Below are positions 36,624-44,178 of a DNA stretch of 50,186 bases, piece by piece; the stretch's first letter is position 1; each line of letters begins with the position of its first letter. The position numbers and the translations under genes were made by a program. Source of the stretch: Rhodospirillales bacterium (lineage in GTDB: Bacteria > Pseudomonadota > Alphaproteobacteria > BOG-932 > Roseiterribacteraceae). Location: the NCBI GenBank assembly GCA_003165335.1, contig PLTD01000027.1, positions 8,801 to 58,986 on the forward strand, in the 5' to 3' direction. The notes under the pieces are model-generated. The model did not search any database. It had not been told where the DNA came from and worked only from the letters and a program-made list of their open reading frames with translations.

Positions 36624-37751
36624 CTACATCACCTGGCTCTGCTCCAACCCGAACCGTTCCGGCGGCTCCGCGAAGTCGCGGACCATCGCCTGCACGGTGT
36701 AGGAGGCGATGAGGCGACCGTCTTCGCCGAACACGCGGCCTTCGCCCTGCACCAGCCCGCGGCCGGCATAGATGGCGGGGTTGGCGAAGAGCAGCCAGCG
36801 CGTGAGGTCCGCCTCGTCATGAAACGCCACGGTGATGGCGAGCACGCCGGTGGAGAGGGTGAAATGCGCCTGCTCCTCGCCCAGCCCGGCATGGGGCAGC
36901 AGCGAGGCTGAGATCGTCATGTGGCCGGTGAACTGGGCGAGCAACGCCTGGCGCAACCAGGGCTCGTCCGGCGCCTCGCGGTGGCGGACCCAGCCGTAAA
37001 TTTCGGGCGGCGCGGTCTTGGTCGCTGGCAGGGTGTAGGCGCCGTCGACGAAGCGCACGTCGCGGCCGGTCATGCCGTAATCGTGGAACGGTGAGGCGTC
37101 CGGCCCCGTCACCACGGGCATCACGACCTGGCCGCGGATCTTGTCCGGCGCGCCCTTGTCCGTCAGCACCAGAGCCGAGGCGACGGATTTGTCCGCCTGC
37201 GTCGCCTCGACCGACAGGGTGGAGAAGGACCGCCCGGTGCGGATTTTCGTCACCCGGAAATTGAGCGGCAGGTCGAAACGCGCCGGGCGGGAGAAGATCA
37301 TATGCGCCGAGACCGGGCGCTGTCTGGGAACCTCCTTGGCGGCGGCGATAATTGCCATGCCCAAAAGCTGGCTGCCCTCCACTACGTTGCGGCGCGTGTC
37401 CCCGTAGGCGGGGGCGACATAGAGGCCGGGGCCGGCGGGTGCTAAGTCCATGATGCGCAGCAGGTCGGCGACGTCGCCCCAGCGGGGAAATCGATTGACC
37501 GTTCCGGCGCCGTCGGCGCGACCCGGCCACCGGTCGTCGACCGTGATGTCGAGCAGCGCGGGGTCGAGGCGGAGCAGGCCTTCGCCGGCGTGCGCGATGC
37601 CGCCCTGCATCGGCGCGCCCGGCAGCATGTCGCGTTCGGGGATCAGGATTTGCCCGTTCGCCTCGGGCAGGGCGGTCACCTGCGCGGCGCGGGTTTCGGC
37701 GATCAGATTGCCGCCGGCGCGGACGCGCACCAGTCCCCTGATCGGCGTCAC
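36624..37751 (-). CDS. DUF427-like N-terminus fused to TesB-like acyl-CoA thioesterase
   Basis: The GTG at 37751 overlaps the upstream TGA (GTGA), giving 375 aa. Residues 1 to about 50 (VRVRAGGNLIAETRAAQV) resemble the beginning of DUF427, as in the preceding gene. From about residue 95 the protein is a double hotdog of the TesB/acyl-CoA thioesterase II type: VEGSQLLGMAIIAAAKEV, PVSAHMIFSRPARFDLPLNF, RTGRSFSTLSVEATQ, then ARPFH-like positions replaced in AITVAFHDEADLTRWLLFAN and YAGRGLVQGEGRVF. TesB enzymes hydrolyse fatty acyl-CoA to free acids in the cytosol. Together with the aminoacylase and dehydrogenase genes this suggests breakdown of an acyl compound. The DUF427 assignment at the N-terminus is tentative. 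Confidence 0.8.
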   Translation of the reverse strand: MTPIRGLVRVRAGGNLIAETRAAQVTALPEANGQILIPERDMLPGAPMQGGIAHAGEGLLRLDPALLDITVDDRWPGRADGAGTVNRFPRWGDVADLLRIMDLAPAGPGLYVAPAYGDTRRNVVEGSQLLGMAIIAAAKEVPRQRPVSAHMIFSRPARFDLPLNFRVTKIRTGRSFSTLSVEATQADKSVASALVLTDKGAPDKIRGQVVMPVVTGPDASPFHDYGMTGRDVRFVDGAYTLPATKTAPPEIYGWVRHREAPDEPWLRQALLAQFTGHMTISASLLPHAGLGEEQAHFTLSTGVLAITVAFHDEADLTRWLLFANPAIYAGRGLVQGEGRVFGEDGRLIASYTVQAMVRDFAEPPERFGLEQSQVM

Positions 37752-38155
37752 GCCTTGGCGCCCTTCCGCTCATAGATCGAGGGCGCGGTGCCGACCGAGA
37801 CAGTCACGCGGTCCTGGTAGAAGGCCACGTAATCTTTGATCAGCCCGACTTCGGGATAGGGCTGCTCATAGCTCCAGGCGACCGGCTCGCCGCCCAGGCT
37901 CCAATAGGATGCGTCGCCCTTGTAGGGGCAGCGGGTTGTGTGCCCCGGCATCGGCTCCAGCCGGTCGAGCCGCGCGTCCGCGCGCGGGAAGTAGAAGACG
38001 AGCCCATGGTCCTGCTCGTCGACGATCAGGGTGCGGCGGCTTTCGGCCAGAACCACGCCGTTCTTGGCGGCGGTCACCAGGTTGAGCCGTCTCAGGATAT
38101 CGACGCGATAGTCATAGCGCTCGATATATCCGGACGGCTTGTCCGCTTGGCTCAT
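37748..38155 (-). CDS. DUF427 domain protein
   Basis: The start at 38155 has a GGGAGGA site and gives 135 aa; a longer frame to 38260 has no such site. The protein carries the full DUF427 pattern: NGVVLAESRRTLIVDEQDHG, VFYFPRADARLD, HTTRCPYKGDASYWSL and VAWSYEQPYPEVGLIKDYVA. The family is a small beta-rich fold of unknown reaction. It is translationally coupled to the TesB-like gene and is the first gene of the leftward cluster. A 159-bp divergent promoter region separates it from the rightward Tat-exported SnoaL gene. Confidence 0.88.
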   Translation of the reverse strand: MSQADKPSGYIERYDYRVDILRRLNLVTAAKNGVVLAESRRTLIVDEQDHGLVFYFPRADARLDRLEPMPGHTTRCPYKGDASYWSLGGEPVAWSYEQPYPEVGLIKDYVAFYQDRVTVSVGTAPSIYERKGAKA

Positions 38156-38314
38156 CGCTGTCCTCCCGTGGTTCCCTATGGTCGATAGCGCCAATCGCGG
38201 GTTTTGCGAAGCGAAACTAAGGGAACTGCCGCGCCGCTCGCTCGAGGTCTCGCTTCCCACCTCCCTTCGCCCCTGCTAATTTCCACCGGAAATAACATCA
38301 ACAGGGAGGTTATC

Positions 38315-38776
38315 TTGGAAGACATCATAGTTTCGCGCCGTACCATGTTTGTTGCCGGCGGCCTTGGGGTCGTGGCTGTTGCAGGTCTCGTCGGGGCCGG
38401 GACCGCTCAGGCGGCGGAGATGGGCGACAAGGCGAAGGCCAACGTCAAGGTCGTCGAGGATTTCATCAAGGCCTGGAACGATCCGGACAAGGCCGTCACC
38501 TACCTCGCCGACGACGCTTCGGTGCGCATGGAAGAGGACAAGCCGGCGGTCGTCGGTCCTGGCCCTGTCGCGGCCGCCTTCAAGGGCTTCATGACGCCTG
38601 GCGTCAGCATCTCGGTCGAAATCCACTCCACCATGGCCGAAGGGCCGGTTGTGACCAACATCCGCACCGATACGCTGAAGACCAAGGGAAAGCCGGACCA
38701 GGCTTTCAAGGTCGTCGGCGTCTTCGTGGTCAAGGGCGGCAAGATCAAGGAATGGACCGACTATCTGGACGCGTGA
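38315..38776 (+). CDS. Tat-exported SnoaL-like (NTF2-fold) protein
   Basis: The TTG at 38315 is preceded by AGGGAGG five bases upstream and is chosen as start, although the frame is open to 38204; this gives 153 aa. The N-terminus is a twin-arginine signal (SRRTMFVAGGLGVVAVAGLV ending near AQAAE). The mature part is a SnoaL/limonene-epoxide-hydrolase-like fold: VVEDFIKAWNDPDKAVTYLA, VRMEEDKPAVVGPGPVAAAF, and GKIKEWTDYLDA at the end. Family members bind or isomerise small hydrophobic molecules. Export of such a fold suggests a periplasmic role, perhaps with the PQQ dehydrogenase. The SDR begins 13 bases downstream. Confidence 0.8.
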   Translation: MEDIIVSRRTMFVAGGLGVVAVAGLVGAGTAQAAEMGDKAKANVKVVEDFIKAWNDPDKAVTYLADDASVRMEEDKPAVVGPGPVAAAFKGFMTPGVSISVEIHSTMAEGPVVTNIRTDTLKTKGKPDQAFKVVGVFVVKGGKIKEWTDYLDA

Positions 38777-38789
38777 CGTTAAAGTCGGA

Positions 38790-39755
38790 ATGACCCAGCC
38801 TGTCAGCTCGCGCTTTACCGAGGAGTCGACCGCCGACGAAGTGCTGGCGGGCGTCGCCCTTACGGGCAAGACCGCCATCGTCACCGGCGCCTCCTCGGGC
38901 GTCGGCCTCGCCACCGCCTCGGCACTTGCCGGGGCGGGGGCGGAGGTCACGCTTGCCGTTCGCGACATCGCGGCCGGGGAGGCGGCGGCACAGGCGATCG
39001 CGTCTTCACGTGGCGTCCCACCGCCCATGGTTGAACACCTCGACCTGCTGAGCCAGTCGTCGGTCGCGGCCTTCGCCGATCGCTGGGGCAGCCGGGCGCT
39101 TCATATCCTCATCAATAATGCCGGGCTGATGGCCCCGCCCTTCGCTTTGACCGAGGATGGATTCGAATCGCAGATGGCGGTCAATTATTTCGGCCCCTTC
39201 CTGCTCACCACCCTGCTGGCGCCCAATCTGATTGTCGGCGCACCGGCGCGGGTCGTCATCGTGTCGGCCGCCACCCACGGCGCCTGCCCAATCGACCTGG
39301 ACGACCTCAATTATGCTAGTCGGCATTATGAGCGGTTCACCGGTTATGGTTACGCAAAGACCGCAGCCAACCTTTTCTCCGTCGCCTTCACCCGCCGCTT
39401 CGGCGCTCAGGGCGTCACCGCCAATGCGATGACGCCGGGCGCAGTGCGGACCAATCTCGGTCGCCATGTCACGGTACAGGATGCGATCGACCTTGGCTGG
39501 ATGAAGCCCGACGGCAGCATCACCGAAGGAATCATGAAGGACCCCGATCAGGGGGCGGCGACCTCGGTCTGGCTCGCGACCGCACCGGAACTCGACGGGA
39601 TCGGCGGCCGCTATTTCGAGGATTGCCAACAAGCCCGCGACTGGGATGAGGCAAATCCGATCAAGGGTGTAGCGGCCCACTCGTTGGACCCGGAAACCGC
39701 CGATCGCCTGTGGGCGATTTCGGAGCAGCTGACCCAGGTCGCGCTCGGCCGGTAG
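38790..39755 (+). CDS. SDR oxidoreductase (retinol dehydrogenase/WWOX-like)
   Basis: A 321-residue SDR with TGASSGVG (about residues 33-40), LINNAGLMAPPF, the catalytic Ser in VIVSAATHG and Tyr-x3-Lys in GYGYAKTAAN. Its length and the insertion between Ser and Tyr (CPIDLDDLNYASRHYERFTG) are those of the retinol dehydrogenase/light-dependent protochlorophyllide reductase-like group. It should oxidise or reduce a lipophilic alcohol or ketone with NAD(P). It lies 13 bp behind the Tat-SnoaL gene in the same direction. Downstream is a palindromic repeat that could end the transcript. Confidence 0.87.
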   Translation: MTQPVSSRFTEESTADEVLAGVALTGKTAIVTGASSGVGLATASALAGAGAEVTLAVRDIAAGEAAAQAIASSRGVPPPMVEHLDLLSQSSVAAFADRWGSRALHILINNAGLMAPPFALTEDGFESQMAVNYFGPFLLTTLLAPNLIVGAPARVVIVSAATHGACPIDLDDLNYASRHYERFTGYGYAKTAANLFSVAFTRRFGAQGVTANAMTPGAVRTNLGRHVTVQDAIDLGWMKPDGSITEGIMKDPDQGAATSVWLATAPELDGIGGRYFEDCQQARDWDEANPIKGVAAHSLDPETADRLWAISEQLTQVALGR

Positions 39756-39783
39756 GCGGCAAGCCGGATGAAGGAAACACCGA

Positions 39784-39948
39784 GACGTCAAGACACCAAG
39801 ACATTATCCGCAGATTTCGCAGATTAACGCAGATAAAAGCCGAAAGCCTTGTTGCCTGCGGCGCTTATGAATTGCCTGCGCCGCAGGCAATAACGGCTGC
39901 TCATAAAATCTGCGGATAAAACGGATTTCCTTGGTGTCTTGGCGTTTC
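39784..39948. repeat. Nested palindromic intergenic element
   Basis: Three sets of perfect inverted arms nest in about 165 bp: CAAGACACCAAG (39789-39800) with 39930-39941, ATCCGCAGATTT (39806-39817) with 39906-39917, and TTGCCTGCGGCGC (39852-39864) with 39878-39890. In addition TTATGA (39865-39870) can pair with TCATAA (39901-39906), competing with the inner hairpin. It fills most of the gap between an SDR and a SnoaL gene and could act as a terminator or be a non-autonomous mobile repeat. Confidence 0.75.
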
Positions 39949-40002
39949 AAGACTCAAGCGGCTCAACGCAACGGACGATGCCAGCGCAATAAGGGGAAGC
40001 AC

Positions 40003-40446
40003 ATGGAACTGTCGGATCGCATCCAGATCGAAAACCAGATTTTCCGCTACACGCGTTATGTCGATACCTGCCAATGGGACGACCTGGGCCGACTGTTCAC
40101 CCATGCCCGGATTACCGCCAACAAGACCGCCCAGGTGTTGATCGGCGGCGACGTCATCCGGGACTATTGGAAGGGGATCAACCGCCAATATGAGAACGGT
40201 ACCCTCAATACCCACCATGTCGTGACCAACCTGGAGTGGGTTGAGACTCCGGATGGCCATATCCAAGTGAAATCCTGCTTCACCGTTTTTCAGGCGACGC
40301 CGGTCTTGCCGCTGCAGCCGATCGCCTGCGGCCGTTACGACGATGTGTTCGAAAAGGCCGACGACGGCTGGCGCTTCCGCTCCAAGCATATTGACGTTAC
40401 GCTGGTGGGCAATATGAGCCAGCATCTCAACATTGCGCTCGCCTGA
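40003..40446 (+). CDS. SnoaL-like (NTF2-fold) protein
   Basis: The ATG at 40003 follows AAGGGGAAG and gives 147 aa; the longer frame to 39931 reads into the palindromic element. The protein has the SnoaL_4/dioxygenase-small-subunit-like fold: IQIENQIFRYTRYVDTCQWD, LGRLFTHARI, NTHHVVTNLEWVETPDGHI and GRYDDVFEKADDGWRFRSKH. The His-His pair and acidic residues of NTHHVV are typical of this group, which includes dehydratases and isomerases of hydrophobic compounds. No signal peptide. Substrate unknown. The desaturase gene follows after about 105 bp. Confidence 0.87.
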   Translation: MELSDRIQIENQIFRYTRYVDTCQWDDLGRLFTHARITANKTAQVLIGGDVIRDYWKGINRQYENGTLNTHHVVTNLEWVETPDGHIQVKSCFTVFQATPVLPLQPIACGRYDDVFEKADDGWRFRSKHIDVTLVGNMSQHLNIALA

Positions 40447-40551
40447 CGCACGCAACATTTTAAGAAAATCACCGGCAAAATTGACCCATGCCGTGTTAGA
40501 TCATACTGAAATGGCGATAGAATCCGTGCGAAGGGTGGCAGGACCAAGACC

Positions 40552-41673
40552 GTGCTGAAGCGAGCAGAACCGTTGCCTGAGTACGACGTCTATCCGTCGC
40601 GGGCGTTCATCAATGCCGAGATGATGAAATTCGTGCGGCCCAACACCGCGCGCGGTCTGCTGGTTTTCGCCGGCGACTATCTGGTCTGGATGGCCGCGTT
40701 GGCGGGCGTGCTGTTTTTTGGGCCCCTGTGGGCGAAAATCCTGTGCAGCTTGATCGCGGGCCTCAAAGTTTCCAACCTGGCGAGCCTGGGGCATGAGTTG
40801 GCGCACGGCATGTATGTGCGAGGGCTCAGGCTCAACAAGGTTCTGGCGGTGCTGGCCTTCATGCCCGGTCTCTTCAACTATCGCCTCTGGTGCTACGACC
40901 ATCACGTGCTGCATCACGCCAAAGTGAACGGCAAGCACCGCGATTCAATGACTCCGTTCTCAAAGGCCGAGTACGACGCGCTGCCGGCCTATCGCCGCTT
41001 TCTTGAACGTATCTACCGTGCGCCATACGGGTTGGGCTTTGCCCTCTATGAAATAATAGAACGCTGGCTTGGCGTGAAATTCTTCCCGCGTGCCTATATG
41101 CCTGAACGCACCCGCGCCGAGGCCTGGCCATATTTTGCTGTGCTGCTTGCCTATCTGGCCGTGTTCCTGCCGCTGCTGGCGGCAGCGCCGCTCTATTCCC
41201 ACACCTCAATCCTGACCGCACTGCTGCTGGGCTTCGTCGTGCCGCACTATGTGTGGATGGAGTTGGTGGGCTTTACCGTCTATGTGCAGCACACCCACCC
41301 GCGCATTCCTTGGTTCGACAACTCGGCGGACCGGCTGCGGATCGCGGCGCCGGAGACGGTCAGCACTCACATCGAATTCCCGGGTTGGCTAAAGGTACTG
41401 GTCCACAATGTTTACGACCATGCTGTGCACCATGTGCAGCCGCGTATCCCCAGCTATCGGATGGCGGCGGCGCAAGCACGCCTCAACGAGATTTTAGGGC
41501 CGGCGGCGATCAAGACGGATTTTTCGCTCGCCTATTTCGGCGACACGACGCGGCGCTGCAAACTATTTGATTATGAAAACAGCCGCTGGCTGGATTTCAG
41601 CGGGCGCCCGACAACCGATCCGGTAAGTATCGAGGCTGCACGGGCATCGCTCGATACTGAAACCGATCACTAG
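40552..41673 (+). CDS. Membrane fatty acid desaturase/hydroxylase
   Basis: A 373-residue di-iron membrane enzyme that starts at a GTG. The three histidine boxes are His81-x3-His85 (GHELAHG), HHVLHH at 117-122, and a box at 285-294 (HNVYDHAVHH). Hydrophobic segments near residues 36-75, 95-110 and 190-250 provide the membrane helices. The family uses O2 and electrons to insert a double bond or hydroxyl into lipid acyl chains. Gene context (SDR, SnoaL, thioesterase) fits lipid modification. The acyl chain position and carrier cannot be read from sequence. Its TAG stop shares a CTAG with the stop of the convergent gene. Confidence 0.87.
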   Translation: MLKRAEPLPEYDVYPSRAFINAEMMKFVRPNTARGLLVFAGDYLVWMAALAGVLFFGPLWAKILCSLIAGLKVSNLASLGHELAHGMYVRGLRLNKVLAVLAFMPGLFNYRLWCYDHHVLHHAKVNGKHRDSMTPFSKAEYDALPAYRRFLERIYRAPYGLGFALYEIIERWLGVKFFPRAYMPERTRAEAWPYFAVLLAYLAVFLPLLAAAPLYSHTSILTALLLGFVVPHYVWMELVGFTVYVQHTHPRIPWFDNSADRLRIAAPETVSTHIEFPGWLKVLVHNVYDHAVHHVQPRIPSYRMAAAQARLNEILGPAAIKTDFSLAYFGDTTRRCKLFDYENSRWLDFSGRPTTDPVSIEAARASLDTETDH

Positions 41674-42155
41674 AAGCTTTTCGCAGGCTCGACGGGAATC
41701 TCTGATCGTGGGACCCGCAATAACCGGGCCATGCCGAAAATACGATTGAACGGCGTAATGGGCGAGGGGCGGCCCAGCAAAATCATCTCGCCGCTCCAAA
41801 GATAATTGAATTCCGCGGCTTCGAGCAGGTGAGGACGGCCCTTAATGGGATATTGGACGAGAATTTTGCCGTCGATGAACTTCGCGGCAACTATAAATGA
41901 ACCATCCTTGAGGCAGGCGATCGCGGGCAAAGATGTCTTCTGCAGATGTTTCCATTTTGTTGAGACCAGCTGAGCCCTTAGACCCAATGCTCTCGCCGCG
42001 CGGACAAGATTTGCCGTAAAGGGGCCGGTATCACTTTGGAAGTCGCTATCGCAGAGTTCTTCGGGCTGCTTGGAAACGCCGAGGCTCCTCGCGATTAAAT
42101 ACAGAGATTGCAACCCAGAATTTGATTGGCTTTCAAAAACCGCGGCTCTTGGCAT
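41670..42155 (-). CDS. Orphan C39-like domain protein, related to type I secretion ATPase N-terminus
   Basis: A 161-residue protein that matches only the N-terminal C39-like domain of HlyB/LapB-type transporters: GLQSLYLIARSLGVSKQPEE, LVRAARALGLRAQLVSTKW, LPAIACLKDGSFIVAAKF, YPIKGRPHLLEAAEFNYLWS and GEMILLGR. The catalytic Cys of true C39 peptidases is absent (SNSGLQS) and the usual His is replaced, so it should bind rather than cleave substrate. In HlyB-type proteins this domain is followed by membrane helices and the ATPase; here the frame ends about 30 residues later. It may be a free-standing binding protein or a remnant of a lost transporter gene. No ATPase is found in the window. Confidence 0.7.
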   Translation of the reverse strand: MPRAAVFESQSNSGLQSLYLIARSLGVSKQPEELCDSDFQSDTGPFTANLVRAARALGLRAQLVSTKWKHLQKTSLPAIACLKDGSFIVAAKFIDGKILVQYPIKGRPHLLEAAEFNYLWSGEMILLGRPSPITPFNRIFGMARLLRVPRSEIPVEPAKSF

Positions 42156-42428
42156 GTCTGTCTCCCTCTACAGCGCTAATCCATAAAAGGGCATCCGTGC
42201 AGATAGTTCCGGCGTTTCTAATATTTGAATGAATCAAGGTTCATAACAAGGGCGCGCTGGGTTGGCTGTGTAGCAGCGGAAACGATCAATTCTCAGGAGT
42301 GTCGATATAGCTTATAAGCCATTTCAGGGGCTTGCGTCCCTAAAATTTGGTATCTGAATAAATTTTTCATTTGCAAGGTTGGTCCTCAATAAGCCAATTT
42401 CCTAAATGGCAAATATTGGTGATGAAAA
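42156..42428. other. AT-rich divergent intergenic region
   Basis: This 273-bp stretch separates the leftward C39-like gene from the rightward LuxR-type gene. It is clearly AT-richer than the coding DNA and probably holds promoters for both. No clear tandem or inverted repeat of length was found. Confidence 0.4.
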
Positions 42429-43562
42429 TTGATCGATCAGGAGCGCGACCTTCCTGAGTTTATCGGGCTGATCTACGATGCGGCCGTCGAACCATCACGA
42501 TGGTCGTTGTTCTTGGATCGGCTGTGCGATATGGCGCCTGGCGCTAAAAGCGTCATGATGCTGCACGATGCAAACACGCGCTCGATCAGGCAATCCACGA
42601 CCGCTCGGTGGGAAGAGGATTGGACGACCAGCTATACGGATTATTACGTCAAGCTTAACAAATGGACCGAGGCATTTGCATATTTCGATATCGGTCACGC
42701 GACCACCGTTGATGAAATTGTCCCTCCGGAAGTTACGCTGAAATCGGAGTTTTACGGTGACTGGCTGCGTCCTCAGCATCTGATCACCGGCGTTACGGTT
42801 TCGATTTTCAAAGAGAATCTCCGCTATATGAATTTCAGCGTGCTGTCGGACGCTGTCGATAGCGATGTGCAGGCTCAGAACACTGCTTTGCTTCAGTCTC
42901 TCAGCCCACATCTTCGCCGCGCGGGGCAAATTAACCGGCAAATGTCGGGACTGAATTTCGTATCCAATGCGATCGAGCAGGCGTTCGATCAAGTTGATCG
43001 AGGGGTTGTGCTGCTTCACGCCGACGGCAGCTCATTTTATTGCAACGCGCGAGCGCAACAGTATTTGAATCTGCATGACGGGTTATTGATCCACCGAAAT
43101 GGGCGTGTGGGCTGCCATAATCCCGACCTTGAAGAAAAGCTTCTAAGGGCGATTTTTCTCGCCGGCGAGACTGCTCGAGGAACCGGCGATTCGGCCGGCG
43201 CGATCATGGCTGTTCCGCGCCGAGTTGGCCCTAGGCCCTGGTCCCTGATGATTTCGCCTATTCCGTCCAGCGCGCTGGACTTTGGGCATGCAGAAGGCGC
43301 CGTCGCTCTGTTCATTGTCGACCCCAACCAAAAGCCGGTCATTTCAGTTTCCAGCCTTCGCGAAATTCTCGGGCTTACGCCATCGGAAGCGCGGGTCGCT
43401 ATAGCCTTGGCTGAGGGACGGTCGCCTGAGGAAATTGCGAAGGAACAGGGAAACACAATCCTCACAGTGCGAACTCATCTTCGCAACGCAATGAGCAAAG
43501 CCGGGATTAGCCGGCTGCCCGAACTCGTTTCTCTCGTGCTTAGATTCGGGAACGACGGCTAA
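42429..43562 (+). CDS. LuxR-family transcriptional regulator
   Basis: A 377-residue regulator starting at a TTG; the nearby ATG at 42422 is out of frame. The C-terminal 60 residues are a LuxR-type helix-turn-helix: LGLTPSEARVAIALAEGRSP, EEIAKEQGNTILTVRTHLRN and AMSKAGISRLPELVSLVL. The N-terminal 300 residues (FIGLIYDAAVEPSRWSLFLD) resemble the sensing region of a large alphaproteobacterial LuxR group with PAS-like folds (VLLHADGSSFYCNARAQQYL). No acyl-homoserine-lactone-binding signature is evident. Likely targets are neighbouring genes, but no operator was found. Confidence 0.88.
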   Translation: MIDQERDLPEFIGLIYDAAVEPSRWSLFLDRLCDMAPGAKSVMMLHDANTRSIRQSTTARWEEDWTTSYTDYYVKLNKWTEAFAYFDIGHATTVDEIVPPEVTLKSEFYGDWLRPQHLITGVTVSIFKENLRYMNFSVLSDAVDSDVQAQNTALLQSLSPHLRRAGQINRQMSGLNFVSNAIEQAFDQVDRGVVLLHADGSSFYCNARAQQYLNLHDGLLIHRNGRVGCHNPDLEEKLLRAIFLAGETARGTGDSAGAIMAVPRRVGPRPWSLMISPIPSSALDFGHAEGAVALFIVDPNQKPVISVSSLREILGLTPSEARVAIALAEGRSPEEIAKEQGNTILTVRTHLRNAMSKAGISRLPELVSLVLRFGNDG

Positions 43563-43848
43563 CGCGTCCTCAGTCCTATGCCGCCATTCGCGGCTCACAG
43601 TACAAAACTCAACAAAAGTCGACTTGCCGCCAAACCATAGGGTTTTCATTATCTGATTGCGACGAGCGTCCAGGAGAAGCCTGAACGTGAAGCGTGCGGC
43701 AGTTGATCGCGCGATTAATCCTGAGACTGGATCTTGAGTGACTTCAGGCCGGTGTCCGGGAACAGCGCGGATATTCAACACCGCATGATTCTCGGTCCTC
43801 GAACGCATTTGGCGACCCCTTTTTGGACTTAATAATCGAGGTCAGATC

Positions 43849-44133
43849 ATGTGTACTACAGACGCCGAGAACGGACACGGCACCTTGCCCCGCGATACCG
43901 ACCATAGCTTTGCCGAGGATGCCGGTTCGCTTGGTACGGCGATAAATTTGAGAGCGCAACTGGAAGAAATCGAACGGGCAGTGGATGCCCTCTTGTCCGG
44001 CAACAGCCCTCTTCCCTCATCAGCATCTCCTGAAGTGAAAGCGATGCTGGCCGTGTCTCGCCTGCTAGAACGGGAAGCCAGAGCGCTTCGTGCACGGAGC
44101 AACTGGACTGTTCTGTCTTCGGCTACGGCCTGA
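43849..44133 (+). CDS. Small hypothetical protein
   Basis: A 94-residue frame whose ATG follows a GAGGTC site. The sequence is acidic at first and then helical (RAQLEEIERAVDALLSGNSP, MLAVSRLLEREARALRARSN), suggesting a short coiled coil. No signal peptide and no recognised domain. It stands alone between the LuxR-type gene and the second aminoacylase gene. The 286 bp before it hold no gene I can support. It may be a real small gene or chance coding. Confidence 0.45.
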   Translation: MCTTDAENGHGTLPRDTDHSFAEDAGSLGTAINLRAQLEEIERAVDALLSGNSPLPSSASPEVKAMLAVSRLLEREARALRARSNWTVLSSATA

Positions 44134-44178
44134 CCTTGCGCGGCGGCGTCACGGCAGGATTTTGACGGGTTTAGTTTT

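Noticed and set aside
42422-42428. ATG at 42422 as the LuxR-type gene start
   Set aside because: It is out of frame with the coding sequence; the TTG at 42429 is in frame.
43563-43848. Remnant coding sequence (frame with AVDRAINPETGS) before the small hypothetical gene
   Set aside because: Too short and with no family match I can support; no inverted repeats of an IS element were found.
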